A stretch of 64,000 bases of DNA from Algoriphagus oliviformis (lineage in GTDB: Bacteria; Bacteroidota; Bacteroidia; Cytophagales; Cyclobacteriaceae). Within the stretch, counting starts at the first letter, position 1. Each line of letters starts with the position of its first letter. The position numbers and the translations under genes were made by a program. The stretch spans positions 62,001 through 126,000 of the forward strand of contig NZ_JAFKCT010000004.1 of assembly GCF_017254915.1 (NCBI RefSeq), given 5' to 3'. Below are positions 56,616 through 64,000 of the stretch, one piece after another. Under the pieces are notes generated by a model, which saw only the letters and a program-made list of their open reading frames with translations, made no database searches and was not told the DNA's origin.

Positions 56616-58451
56616 ATGTTTTACCCCTTACGCAGATCCCTATTTCTATTGGGCCTCTTAGGCTTTTTTGCCTGCAGCGAGCCGGAACCAACCCTGATAT
56701 CAGACTCTGAAGTCAACGCCTGGTTTGACGCCAAATACGAAGAATTTCTCCAAATGAGCCCCCTACAGATGACTACCCAGGGCCGAAAGGATCGCTATGG
56801 AGAGATTGACGACATGAGCGAAGCAGCGGAAGACCAGCGACTCGCTTGGATGGAGGCCAGTGTCAAAGAACTGAAGGAAAAGTTTGCCTATGACCAGCTC
56901 AGCCCTGAGTCAAAAGTGTCCTATGACCTGTGGGAGTATCAATATGAGATGGAAAAAGGAGACGTGGAGTTTCGCAGGATGAACTACGTATTCAACCAAA
57001 TGGGGGGCGTACATACCCAGCTTCCCAACATGCTGATCAACTACCATAAAGTCGACAGTGCCGCCGACATGACCGCACTGGTATCGAGATACATGGAGGT
57101 CGGAAGGGCAATCAACCAATTACTTGAGCGCGCAAAACTGCAAACCGAGACCGGTGTCCGCCCACCGAAATTTGCCTACGAATACGTGATCCAGCAGTCC
57201 AACGCACTGATCTCCGGAAGGCCCTTTACTGACGGCCCCCTCGACGCCCCGCTCTGGACAGATGCGCAGGCCAAGATCGGAAAACTGGAAAAGGACGGCA
57301 AAATCACAGCTGACGAAGCCGAAGAGTTCAGGACAAAAGCAAAAGAGGCTTTGGTCAACGGATTCAAACCCGCCTACGTGGAGCTCATCGCTTGGCTGGA
57401 AGCAGAATTGCCCAATCTGGAAGAAAAACCAACGGGTGTCAGCCGCCATGAGAGAGGAGCAGAACTCTATGCCCATAGGCTGAAGTCCTCCACTACCACA
57501 AGCCTGAGTGCCGAAGAAATCCACGAAATCGGACTTAGCGAAGTGGCCAGAATCCAGCAAGAGATGCTGGCCATCAAGGACAAAGTCGGCTTCGAAGGCG
57601 ACCTAAAGGCTTTCTTCCAATTTGTCAACTCCGATCCCCAGTTCTTTTTTCCAAACACCGACGAGGGCAGACAGGCCTACTTGGACGAGTCCACGGCCTT
57701 CTTGGATTCGATCAAGGAAAAACTCCCCGACTACTTTGGCATACTGCCGAAGGCGGACCTTGTCGTGAAGCGTGTGGAGGCCTTTCGCGAGCAGCCGGGC
57801 GCGCCACAGCACTACAGCCAAGGCACTCCGGACGGATCCCGACCTGGCACTTACTACGTACACCTCTCCGACATGACCGCGATGCCCAAGTCCACCATGG
57901 AAGGGGTCGCCTACCATGAAGGCAATCCAGGCCACCATATGCAGATTTCGATCGCTCAGGAGCTGAAAACCGTCCCCAAGTTCAGAACCCAAATGGGCTT
58001 CAATGCCTATGTAGAAGGCTGGGCCCTGTATTCCGAGGCATTGGCCAAAGAGATGGGACAGTACAAAAACCCCTATTACGATTTCGGTCGCTTGGTCAAT
58101 GAAATCTGGAGAGCGATCCGTCTGGTAACTGACACCGGCCTCCACTCCAAGGGCTGGACTGAGGCCGATGCGATCGCTTATTTTTCGGAAAACTCTTCCA
58201 TTGCCCCCGGAGCGATCCAGGCCGAAGTGCGCCGCTATATGGTGATTCCAGGCCAGGCTACAGGCTATAAAATAGGCATGCTCAAAATCCAGGAACTCCG
58301 AAAACTGGCGGAGACCGAGCTGGGCGACCAGTTTGATCTCAAAGGATTCCATGACACGGTATTGGGCAGTGGTGCACTGCCGCTGGACATCCTGGAAAAG
58401 GAAGTGAAGCGCTGGATCGCCGAAACAAAAGAAAGCCAAAAGTCTGCATAA
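56616..58451 (+). CDS. DUF885 family secreted metallopeptidase-like lipoprotein
   Basis: The 611-residue protein has a lipoprotein signal ending LGFFAC (Cys20). The zinc motif is VAYHEGNPGHHMQ (His434, Glu435, His440/441), typical of DUF885, followed by ALYSEALAKEMGQYKNPYYD and the conserved WRAIRLVTDTGLHSKGWTEA. Relatives are dipeptidase or carboxypeptidase-like zinc enzymes. Expected location: periplasm, anchored in a membrane. No operon partner; the tRNA-Ser lies 195 bp downstream. Confidence 0.88.
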   Translation: MFYPLRRSLFLLGLLGFFACSEPEPTLISDSEVNAWFDAKYEEFLQMSPLQMTTQGRKDRYGEIDDMSEAAEDQRLAWMEASVKELKEKFAYDQLSPESKVSYDLWEYQYEMEKGDVEFRRMNYVFNQMGGVHTQLPNMLINYHKVDSAADMTALVSRYMEVGRAINQLLERAKLQTETGVRPPKFAYEYVIQQSNALISGRPFTDGPLDAPLWTDAQAKIGKLEKDGKITADEAEEFRTKAKEALVNGFKPAYVELIAWLEAELPNLEEKPTGVSRHERGAELYAHRLKSSTTTSLSAEEIHEIGLSEVARIQQEMLAIKDKVGFEGDLKAFFQFVNSDPQFFFPNTDEGRQAYLDESTAFLDSIKEKLPDYFGILPKADLVVKRVEAFREQPGAPQHYSQGTPDGSRPGTYYVHLSDMTAMPKSTMEGVAYHEGNPGHHMQISIAQELKTVPKFRTQMGFNAYVEGWALYSEALAKEMGQYKNPYYDFGRLVNEIWRAIRLVTDTGLHSKGWTEADAIAYFSENSSIAPGAIQAEVRRYMVIPGQATGYKIGMLKIQELRKLAETELGDQFDLKGFHDTVLGSGALPLDILEKEVKRWIAETKESQKSA

Positions 58452-58599
58452 ACGCCGACAACCTGAGCAAGAAAAATAAACACTGATAAATCAGATAGTT
58501 AACACAAAAAGGCTTCAGACACTTTGTAAAAGACCAGTTTCCGATTACTTTTGCACACTCGAAAAGAGAGATCACAGCACAGAGGCGTGTCAGCGTGCT

Positions 58600-58617
58600 T
58601 CCCGATAGCGATCGGGA
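58600..58617. repeat. REP-like palindrome TCCCGATAGCGATCGGGA
   Basis: An 18-bp palindrome with one imperfect centre, the same family as copies A and B near 51.3-51.4 kb. It lies upstream of tRNA-Ser in the spacer after the DUF885 gene. Confidence 0.75.
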
Positions 58618-58645
58618 GGGCATTCTTGAAACGACTCAACTTACT

Positions 58646-58730
58646 AGAGGAGTGGCAGAGTGGTCGATCGCGGCGGTCTTGAAAACCGTTGAACCGTGAG
58701 GTTCCGGGGGTTCGAATCCCTCCTCCTCTG
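58646..58730 (+). tRNA. tRNA-Ser (anticodon TGA)
   Basis: The acceptor stem is AGAGGAG (58646-58652) with CTCCTCT (58723-58729) and discriminator G at 58730; no CCA is encoded. The anticodon loop CTTGAAA gives TGA. The long variable arm (TTGAACCGTGAGGTTCC) is typical of tRNA-Ser, and the T-arm reads GGGGG-TTCGAAT-CCCTC with one G-T pair. Confidence 0.96.
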
Positions 58731-58753
58731 CTTTTAGTCAATCAAATCTTTCG

Positions 58754-58788
58754 AAAAGCCCCAAATTTTAGCGATTTGGGGCTTTTTT
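58754..58788 (+). terminator. Terminator after tRNA-Ser
   Basis: AAAAGCCCCAAAT (58754-58766) pairs with ATTTGGGGCTTTT (58774-58786) across a 7-nt loop and continues into TT. It lies 24 bp after the tRNA and is strong in both directions. Confidence 0.93.
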
Positions 58789-59366
58789 GTTTTTAGCCCG
58801 CTTCGAATTCCTTCAGAATATTCGGATTTCCTAAGGAAAAATCGAGACCTATTCCGATGGTTACTTTTATGGATCAGTTCTAAAGATCGGGGAATGCTCG
58901 GATCAAAGGAAAAGAACCGCTTACAATCAACCACAACAACGCTCTGAATGAAATGACCGTGTGTTCCAAGCCATCGATAGCATCTTATCCAAAGGGCTTC
59001 CAGTAGACGCCAAAAACCTACGCTCGCATTGAATGGAGAGCTTGATAAAAAAACGTGTTGACATCAACATATGAAAAGCACCCGACACACTTAAAGTCCA
59101 AGGGTTCAAGTAGACTACACCTTCAGCTCGTAGAATTGAATCTGTCAAATAAGACAATTTGATGGGTCAGCTAATTTTTTAAAGGGAGGTTTTCGCTATA
59201 TTCCCAACTATAAACACCTTTTGAATTCAGTAAGATCATGCACTCGACTATTAGTAAAAAGAAGTGAGGTGTAACCCACCCAATCTCGCCACTGATTTTC
59301 AACAGGATAAAGACATCAGTCGTCACTTTCTCGCCAGCAAAACTACCAAACCATAGAATATCCGAA
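58789..59366. other. Gene-free segment between tRNA-Ser and the accessory island
   Basis: These 578 bp have more A/T than the genes left of the tRNA and carry no convincing gene. Short frames on both strands are broken by stops, e.g. one reading QAIDSILSKGLPV near 58972. The stretch could be a decayed gene or mobile element at a tRNA integration hot spot. I found no repeated end of the tRNA gene in the window, so an attachment site is not demonstrated. Confidence 0.4.
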
Positions 59367-62249
59367 ATGAACAACACTGTATTTGCACCGGGTGCGAGAA
59401 TCTCTTCGCGAGGGGAAGACTTTTTGATTACCGGAATTACCGAAAATTTTGACGGATCAATTCTTTTAGACGCAGAGGGAATCAGTGAGTTGGTCAAAGG
59501 CAAACGGTTTAAGTTTGACACCAAACTGGAGAAGGACATTCAGATACTCGACCCAGCAAACACCAAGCTTGTAGCCGATACTGATTTCGGATATCGGAGA
59601 ACCAAGCTTTTTCTTGAGACACAATTAAGAAACAATACCCACTACGGAAGCAAAATACATGTGGCCCACAAAGCCGCGTTCAATCTTTCCGACTATCAAC
59701 TTGACCCAACGCTGAAAGCATTCAAGCTCCCGAGACCGAGGCTGTTGATTGCCGATGGCGTAGGATTGGGAAAGACCATCGAAGTGGGAATTTTTCTTGC
59801 GGAGATGATCAAAAGAGGCAAAGGAAAACGCATCATGGTTCTTGCCCTAAAGTCGATCTTGGGGCAGTTCCAACAGGAAATCTGGAATCGCTTTGCCATT
59901 CCTCTGGTTCGACTGGACTCCCACGGCATCGCCCAGATTAGGACTGAGCTTCCGGCCAACAAGAACCCTTTCGAATATTACGACAAAACCATCATCTCCA
60001 TTGACACCCTGAAAAACAACGCCAAATTCAGGCACTACATAGAGAAGTCGCGATGGGATATTATCGTCATAGACGAATGCCATACCGTAGCCAACAGCAA
60101 TAGTCAACGAGGGGATTTGGCTCAATTTCTTGCGACCCGATGTGAATCTTTGGTTCTCACCTCGGCCACACCCCACAACGGTAAGAAGGAAACTTTTGCC
60201 AACCTGATCCAGATGATCGAGCCGACGGCGATACCCAGAACCGGCGACTATGACAAATCGGATGTGGCCCCCTATTACGTACGAAGATTTAAGCAACACA
60301 TTTTGGACGATCAGGTGAGGTCCAACTTCCAGGAGAGACAAATCATCCCTATTCATTGTCCCATCACCCTGGAAGAGGAAGTATTTCTCTCCAAGCAGCA
60401 GAAGATCAAATTTGAGGCACTTCAGACTCTGGATCTGGAAACAGAGAAAAACCTTTTTGATGACAGCACCCGAAAAGAAAAGCGGGATCTCCTCTTTTCG
60501 ATCGGACTTTTCAAGGCCTACATGTCCTCCCCACTGGCGGCTGACCAAAGTATTTCAAGGAGGATAGAACGAATCAGAGAAAGTGGAAAAACCTCCAACA
60601 ATGCGGAGGACAATATCTCTCTACTTAAAGAGCTGAAAACCGACCTTGAGTTGATCATCAAAAACAAACGAGACTCAAAGTATCAAACTTTCAAGGAAAA
60701 GCTGATCGACTTAGGTTGGTCAGGCAGGCCCAAGGATGAGCGGATTGTGGTTTTCGCGGAGCGAATAGACACGCTGGCCTATCTGCGGGAAAACCTGATG
60801 GAAGATTTTGACCTCGGCGACGATACGCTAAAAACGTTCCATGGTGGTCTTACTGATATCGAGCAGCAGGCCTTGGTCGAAGACTTCGGCAAAAAAGACT
60901 CGCAGATTCGTATCCTATTGACCTCCGACGCAGGCTCGCAAGGGGTCAACTTGCATTTCTTCTGCCACCTCATGTTCAACTATGACATTCCCTGGTCTCT
61001 GATCACTCTGGAGCAAAGGAATGGTCGAATAGATCGATATGGGCAAACTCAAACTCCAAAAATCCACTACTTGGTCGCCAAGTCTGACACAGAAGGACTC
61101 AAGACGGATTTCCATATTTTGGAGAACCTGACCAAAAAAGAGGAGGAAGTCTATAAAAGCCTGGGAGATGTGGCCTCTGTTTTCAAGCTCTACGACAGTA
61201 AGGCCGAAGAAACCAAGGTAGAAGAAGCGATCATACAGCAGAACGAGGATTTTTTCGGGTTCTCGATCCCCGATATTTCGGATGAAGACCTCTTCGGTGG
61301 AGAAGACGACATCACGGAGAGCTTTGTAGAACCAGAGCCCATTGCAGCGGAGCTCTCCCTCTACGCCAACGACGGAGACTACTACCGGGAACTGATCGAG
61401 CAGCTGAAAGCAGAGAAACTGATGGGCTATGACGATGCGGAATTTGTAGATCCTACCTATCTCGAAATCAAAAATACCAAGGAACTTGATCGGGTTCTTT
61501 TTGATCTTCCCAAGGAGTCAAAACCTGAGGTCAAAGAAGGGATCTATCGGCTTTCACTGGACAAGACCACGGTGCAAAACTCCATCGCTGAGGCGAGGAA
61601 GAAAAAAGGAGACTGGGCCAAATTCCAAATGCTCTACGATCTGCATCCGGTCATACGATTTCTGATGACCAAACTGGAGGCCTCCGTAGACAAGGAGGTA
61701 GCACTGGTAGCTCGACATGGGAAAATCCCAACTGGAACCGCCTGGTTTGTCATCCACGGACAGGCGAGTAACAACCTGGGACAGTCAGTCATCTCTGACT
61801 TCTTCGTCGTACCGATGAAGCTCAGCGGCGGCCTGCACAAGCAACCGGTTCCGCTCCAGGATTTCATCCGTCAATTTGACATCAACAAAACCTTACTTAC
61901 CCAACAAATCGAAAGTGAAGATCTGGAAACGCTTTCCGAAATGCTGATAGACGTCGTCGATTTCGCGACATCGATGCACATGGATCAAAAACAGCAGATT
62001 AAGCAAATCGAGATGGAAAAGGAATTGGCTGTGTACCAAGAAAAACTCAAAAACTGGGAGAAATCAGCCAAGGAACAATTCCAAATTGCTTTCGCTGACA
62101 GGCCAATAACAGGTTTTATCAAACGTCGAATGGAGGACGAAGAGCGCTACGTGGAAACCATCATGAGTAAATCCAGCCAATACTACAAGGATCTCAATTC
62201 CCTGAACAATGAAGCGCACTTGAAAGTGATTGCTGTGTTTTATAACTGA
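59367..62249 (+). CDS. SNF2-type superfamily 2 helicase, DISARM DrmD-like (tentative)
   Basis: The 960-residue protein has the helicase core. Motif I is ADGVGLGKTIE (Walker A near residues 130-137), motif II is IDECH (about 235-239), motif III is TSATPHNG (about 265-272). The C-terminal lobe has TSDAGSQGVNLHFF (about 518-532) and QRNGRIDRYGQ (about 550-560). An N-terminal extension (FAPGARISSRGEDFLITGIT) and a long C-terminal domain flank it. The lobe layout resembles RapA/SNF2-like helicases such as DrmD of DISARM and other phage-defence systems; the exact system is not decided. It lies directly upstream of a Fic gene and a large gene that may be a methyltransferase. Confidence 0.82.
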   Translation: MNNTVFAPGARISSRGEDFLITGITENFDGSILLDAEGISELVKGKRFKFDTKLEKDIQILDPANTKLVADTDFGYRRTKLFLETQLRNNTHYGSKIHVAHKAAFNLSDYQLDPTLKAFKLPRPRLLIADGVGLGKTIEVGIFLAEMIKRGKGKRIMVLALKSILGQFQQEIWNRFAIPLVRLDSHGIAQIRTELPANKNPFEYYDKTIISIDTLKNNAKFRHYIEKSRWDIIVIDECHTVANSNSQRGDLAQFLATRCESLVLTSATPHNGKKETFANLIQMIEPTAIPRTGDYDKSDVAPYYVRRFKQHILDDQVRSNFQERQIIPIHCPITLEEEVFLSKQQKIKFEALQTLDLETEKNLFDDSTRKEKRDLLFSIGLFKAYMSSPLAADQSISRRIERIRESGKTSNNAEDNISLLKELKTDLELIIKNKRDSKYQTFKEKLIDLGWSGRPKDERIVVFAERIDTLAYLRENLMEDFDLGDDTLKTFHGGLTDIEQQALVEDFGKKDSQIRILLTSDAGSQGVNLHFFCHLMFNYDIPWSLITLEQRNGRIDRYGQTQTPKIHYLVAKSDTEGLKTDFHILENLTKKEEEVYKSLGDVASVFKLYDSKAEETKVEEAIIQQNEDFFGFSIPDISDEDLFGGEDDITESFVEPEPIAAELSLYANDGDYYRELIEQLKAEKLMGYDDAEFVDPTYLEIKNTKELDRVLFDLPKESKPEVKEGIYRLSLDKTTVQNSIAEARKKKGDWAKFQMLYDLHPVIRFLMTKLEASVDKEVALVARHGKIPTGTAWFVIHGQASNNLGQSVISDFFVVPMKLSGGLHKQPVPLQDFIRQFDINKTLLTQQIESEDLETLSEMLIDVVDFATSMHMDQKQQIKQIEMEKELAVYQEKLKNWEKSAKEQFQIAFADRPITGFIKRRMEDEERYVETIMSKSSQYYKDLNSLNNEAHLKVIAVFYN

Positions 62250-62292
62250 GCCACAAGTTTAAGACTGATAGTTTTTGACAACAAGAGTAAAC

Positions 62293-62361
62293 TTTACCTT
62301 CGTAACCTTAACGAGGGTAAAAAATCGATAAATTTACCCTCGTTCGTATTACGAGTGTAAA
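62293..62361 (+). promoter_or_regulatory. Two tandem 29-bp operator palindromes upstream of fic
   Basis: Palindrome 1 (62293-62321): TTTACCTTCGT, 7-nt spacer, ACGAGGGTAAA. Palindrome 2 (62333-62361): TTTACCCTCGT, 7-nt spacer, ACGAGTGTAAA. Centres are 40 bp apart, close to four helical turns. An extra TTTACCCC follows at 62363. The ATG of the Fic gene is 20 bp further on. The architecture fits an operator for a dimeric DNA-binding protein, probably the Fic protein itself through its C-terminal winged helix. Confidence 0.8.
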
Positions 62362-62381
62362 ATTTACCCCTATAACTGACC

Positions 62382-63470
62382 ATGTTTGATCGAACCATCC
62401 CTTACGACGATCTCCCTCTTCTTCCCCCAAAAGCGAATTTGGAAACCAAGCCGATTTTGCTGAAAACCATATCGGCGAGCAGGGCTTTGGCCCAATTGAA
62501 CGGTGCTATCCGAAATTTACCCAATCCGACACTTTTCATTGACACCATCCATCTACAGGAAGCCAAAGCGAGCTCGGCAATAGAGAACATTATCACGACC
62601 AATGATGACCTATACCAAGCAATAATCGCGGAGAAAAGCTTCGGAAATCCCGAAACCAAAGAAGTCCTCAGATACAAGGAAGCACTTTGGCTTGGCTTGG
62701 ATCGCATGAAGTCCAAACCTTTCATCACGACCAATCTCTGCATAGAATTGGTTCAGACGATCAAAGGAAATACGGCAGGAATCCGCAATGTCACTGGGAC
62801 GACTTTGTCCAGTCCTTCTGGGCAAGTCATCTACACTCCGCCCACAGGAGAGGCCGTGATCAGGGGGAAACTGGCCAACTGGGAAAAATTCGTCAACGAA
62901 GACGAGTCACTCGACCCATTGATCAAGATGGCTTTGATGCACTATCAGTTTGAGGCAATTCACCCTTTTGCGGATGGTAATGGCCGTACGGGACGAATAT
63001 TGCTTTTGCTCTTTCTTAGACAATCCGGGCTGCTTGAAATTCCCGCTATCTACCTCAGTGAGTACATAATCCAGCACAAAAATGACTATTACCGCCTCAT
63101 CCGAAACGTCACCGAGCAGGACGACTGGGAGGCCTTTGTCCTCTACATGCTGGAAATGGTCGAGAAAACCGCCAAACATGGGCTCAAAAGATTGGAACAG
63201 GTCACTCGTCTACTCGAAAGCACCGCGGAAAGCATTCGAGAGTCCCTCCCTAAAATATACTCAAAAGACCTGGTGGAACTCATTTTCCGCCTCCCCTATA
63301 CCAAAAGACAATCCCTGATGGACGCAGGACTCGGTACACCAAAGACGGTTGGCAATTACCTGAATGGGTTGGAAGAGGCGGGGTTTCTGACCTCCAAGAA
63401 AGTCGGTAAGGAGAAGCTCTACCTCAATATAGCCTTGATGGCCATTCTCGAAAACAGCACGCTCGAATAA
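62382..63470 (+). CDS. Fic-domain protein with inhibitory helix and C-terminal winged helix
   Basis: The 362-residue protein has an inhibitory motif SSAIEN (residues 64-69: Ser-x-x-x-Glu-Asn) that blocks ATP in class II Fic proteins. The Fic core motif HPFADGNGRTGR starts at about residue 194. A C-terminal winged-helix DNA-binding part lies at about 290-355 (SLMDAGLGTPKTVGNYLNGL, FLTSKKVGKEKLYLN). It would transfer AMP (or another nucleotide moiety) to a target protein, and the winged helix suggests autoregulation through the tandem palindromes upstream. It lies between the helicase gene and the large final gene, on the same strand. Confidence 0.9.
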   Translation: MFDRTIPYDDLPLLPPKANLETKPILLKTISASRALAQLNGAIRNLPNPTLFIDTIHLQEAKASSAIENIITTNDDLYQAIIAEKSFGNPETKEVLRYKEALWLGLDRMKSKPFITTNLCIELVQTIKGNTAGIRNVTGTTLSSPSGQVIYTPPTGEAVIRGKLANWEKFVNEDESLDPLIKMALMHYQFEAIHPFADGNGRTGRILLLLFLRQSGLLEIPAIYLSEYIIQHKNDYYRLIRNVTEQDDWEAFVLYMLEMVEKTAKHGLKRLEQVTRLLESTAESIRESLPKIYSKDLVELIFRLPYTKRQSLMDAGLGTPKTVGNYLNGLEEAGFLTSKKVGKEKLYLNIALMAILENSTLE

Positions 63471-63489
63471 CCAAACGAACGCCTATCCA

Positions 63490-64000
63490 ATGATCAAATT
63501 CATCCAAAATACCGGAGACTTTTTTGCCGCCAACTACTTTGACGAGGACTTTACCAAAAAGGTGCTCGAAAAGACCGGCTATGCCCCAGAGGACATCAAG
63601 GAGTTTATCAAGCGAATCACTGCCCTGAAAGACCGCTATTTCAAATTCAAGCAGGCTTATCTGGAGGAAAACTGGAGAACCAAGGATAAGATCACGGAAA
63701 CCCACCGCTTTCATACGGATGTACTCAATGCACTCGGATATTCGGGTAGCCAACCCGAGTATCAGGAACTTTTCCCCGTGGATGAAAAGACGGTGCTTCC
63801 TGTCCGACATACGCTCTATCGGGGAGATAAACCCTTCCTGATGATTATGGAAATGCGTGCCCTCATCAAAGAAGGGGAAGAAGAACCGGATGGACTCTTC
63901 GAGCAGCAGTATCATAGTGAGGAACAAGCCAACAGCAATCCTGCCCAAAAATACCACCGCTCCCAGTGGGAAAATGTCTTTAAGGTACCCGAGGGCTTGG
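63490..64000 (+). CDS. N-terminal part of a large gene, possibly a DNA methyltransferase of a defence system
   Basis: The ATG at 63490 opens a frame that runs off the window after 170 codons, 19 bp after the Fic stop. The visible part (IKFIQNTGDFFAANYFDEDF, EDIKEFIKRITALKDRYFKF, THRFHTDVLNALGYSG, RHTLYRGDKPFLMIMEMRAL) resembles the N-terminal region of long Eco57I-like or DrmMI-like adenine methyltransferase/restriction proteins. No catalytic motif (such as NPPY) is reached, so the assignment is by context and recollection only. Confidence 0.55.
   Translation, partial: MIKFIQNTGDFFAANYFDEDFTKKVLEKTGYAPEDIKEFIKRITALKDRYFKFKQAYLEENWRTKDKITETHRFHTDVLNALGYSGSQPEYQELFPVDEKTVLPVRHTLYRGDKPFLMIMEMRALIKEGEEEPDGLFEQQYHSEEQANSNPAQKYHRSQWENVFKVPEGL

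Noticed and set aside
58499..58741. An 80-residue minus-strand frame (starting [17 protein letters not shown]) over the tRNA-Ser
   Set aside because: It is the familiar false frame antisense to a tRNA-Ser gene; the tRNA structure explains the sequence.
59171..59539. 122-residue minus-strand frame overlapping the helicase start
   Set aside because: It overlaps antisense the helicase N-terminus, whose frame and domain are clear.
1..64000. CRISPR array or rRNA genes
   Set aside because: No run of regularly spaced repeats and no ribosomal RNA sequence was seen on reading the window.

Overview
The window is chromosomal DNA from a Bacteroidota bacterium, most likely a Cytophagales/Cyclobacteriaceae relative such as Algoriphagus. 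That placement is an inference. It rests on SusC/SusD and CarboxypepD-type TonB receptors, an ECF sigma/FecR pair, the type IX secretion genes porV-porU, Bacteroidota-style lipoprotein signals and Bacteroidota gene families throughout. Most of the window is GC-rich. Two stretches (about 21.1-24.3 kb and 58.8-64 kb) look different in base composition and gene content and are probably accessory.

Layout. 1-5.9 kb: the end of a susC gene, susD, a secreted alkaline-phosphatase-superfamily enzyme, then a divergent PhnZ-type HD oxygenase and an XRE-cupin regulator; this may be a phosphorus-compound uptake locus. 6.0-12.0 kb: a cell-surface signalling module made of an ECF sigma factor, a FecR anti-sigma factor, a receptor-like STN/CarboxypepD protein with an LA_2272-type repeat region, a YoeB-type toxin-antitoxin pair, a second LA_2272 protein and a small beta-barrel. 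Three promoters with identical -35/-10 boxes and spacing tie the module together. 12.2-21.1 kb: a TonB receptor, a TAT-type metallophosphoesterase, an M19-like dipeptidase, a LamB-like porin and a TPR lipoprotein. 21.1-24.3 kb: AT-rich, minus-strand unknown genes with two direct copies of a 160-bp repeat.

24.3-36.9 kb: housekeeping genes (HNH protein, a catalytically degenerate NlpC/P60 protein, smpB, tsaD, a TamB-like giant protein, photolyase, a DUF2027-Smr protein, a CHAD-like protein, a cystathionine synthase/lyase and a TVP38 membrane protein). 36.9-43.0 kb: porV-porU of the type IX secretion system. 43.4-58.5 kb: PadR-PspC, a beta-CASP hydrolase, clpC, WbqC, a Sua5/YciO-family protein, a NUDIX hydrolase, a TlpA-like lipoprotein, mltG, a thioesterase, a YihY protein and a DUF885 peptidase.

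58.6-64 kb: a tRNA-Ser(TGA) followed by a 0.6-kb stretch without a gene and then what looks like the start of a defence island: a SNF2-type helicase resembling DrmD of DISARM, a Fic protein behind two tandem 29-bp palindromes, and the first 170 codons of a large gene that may be a DNA methyltransferase. This, the three-promoter ECF/LA_2272 module and the 160-bp repeats are the least explained parts of the window.
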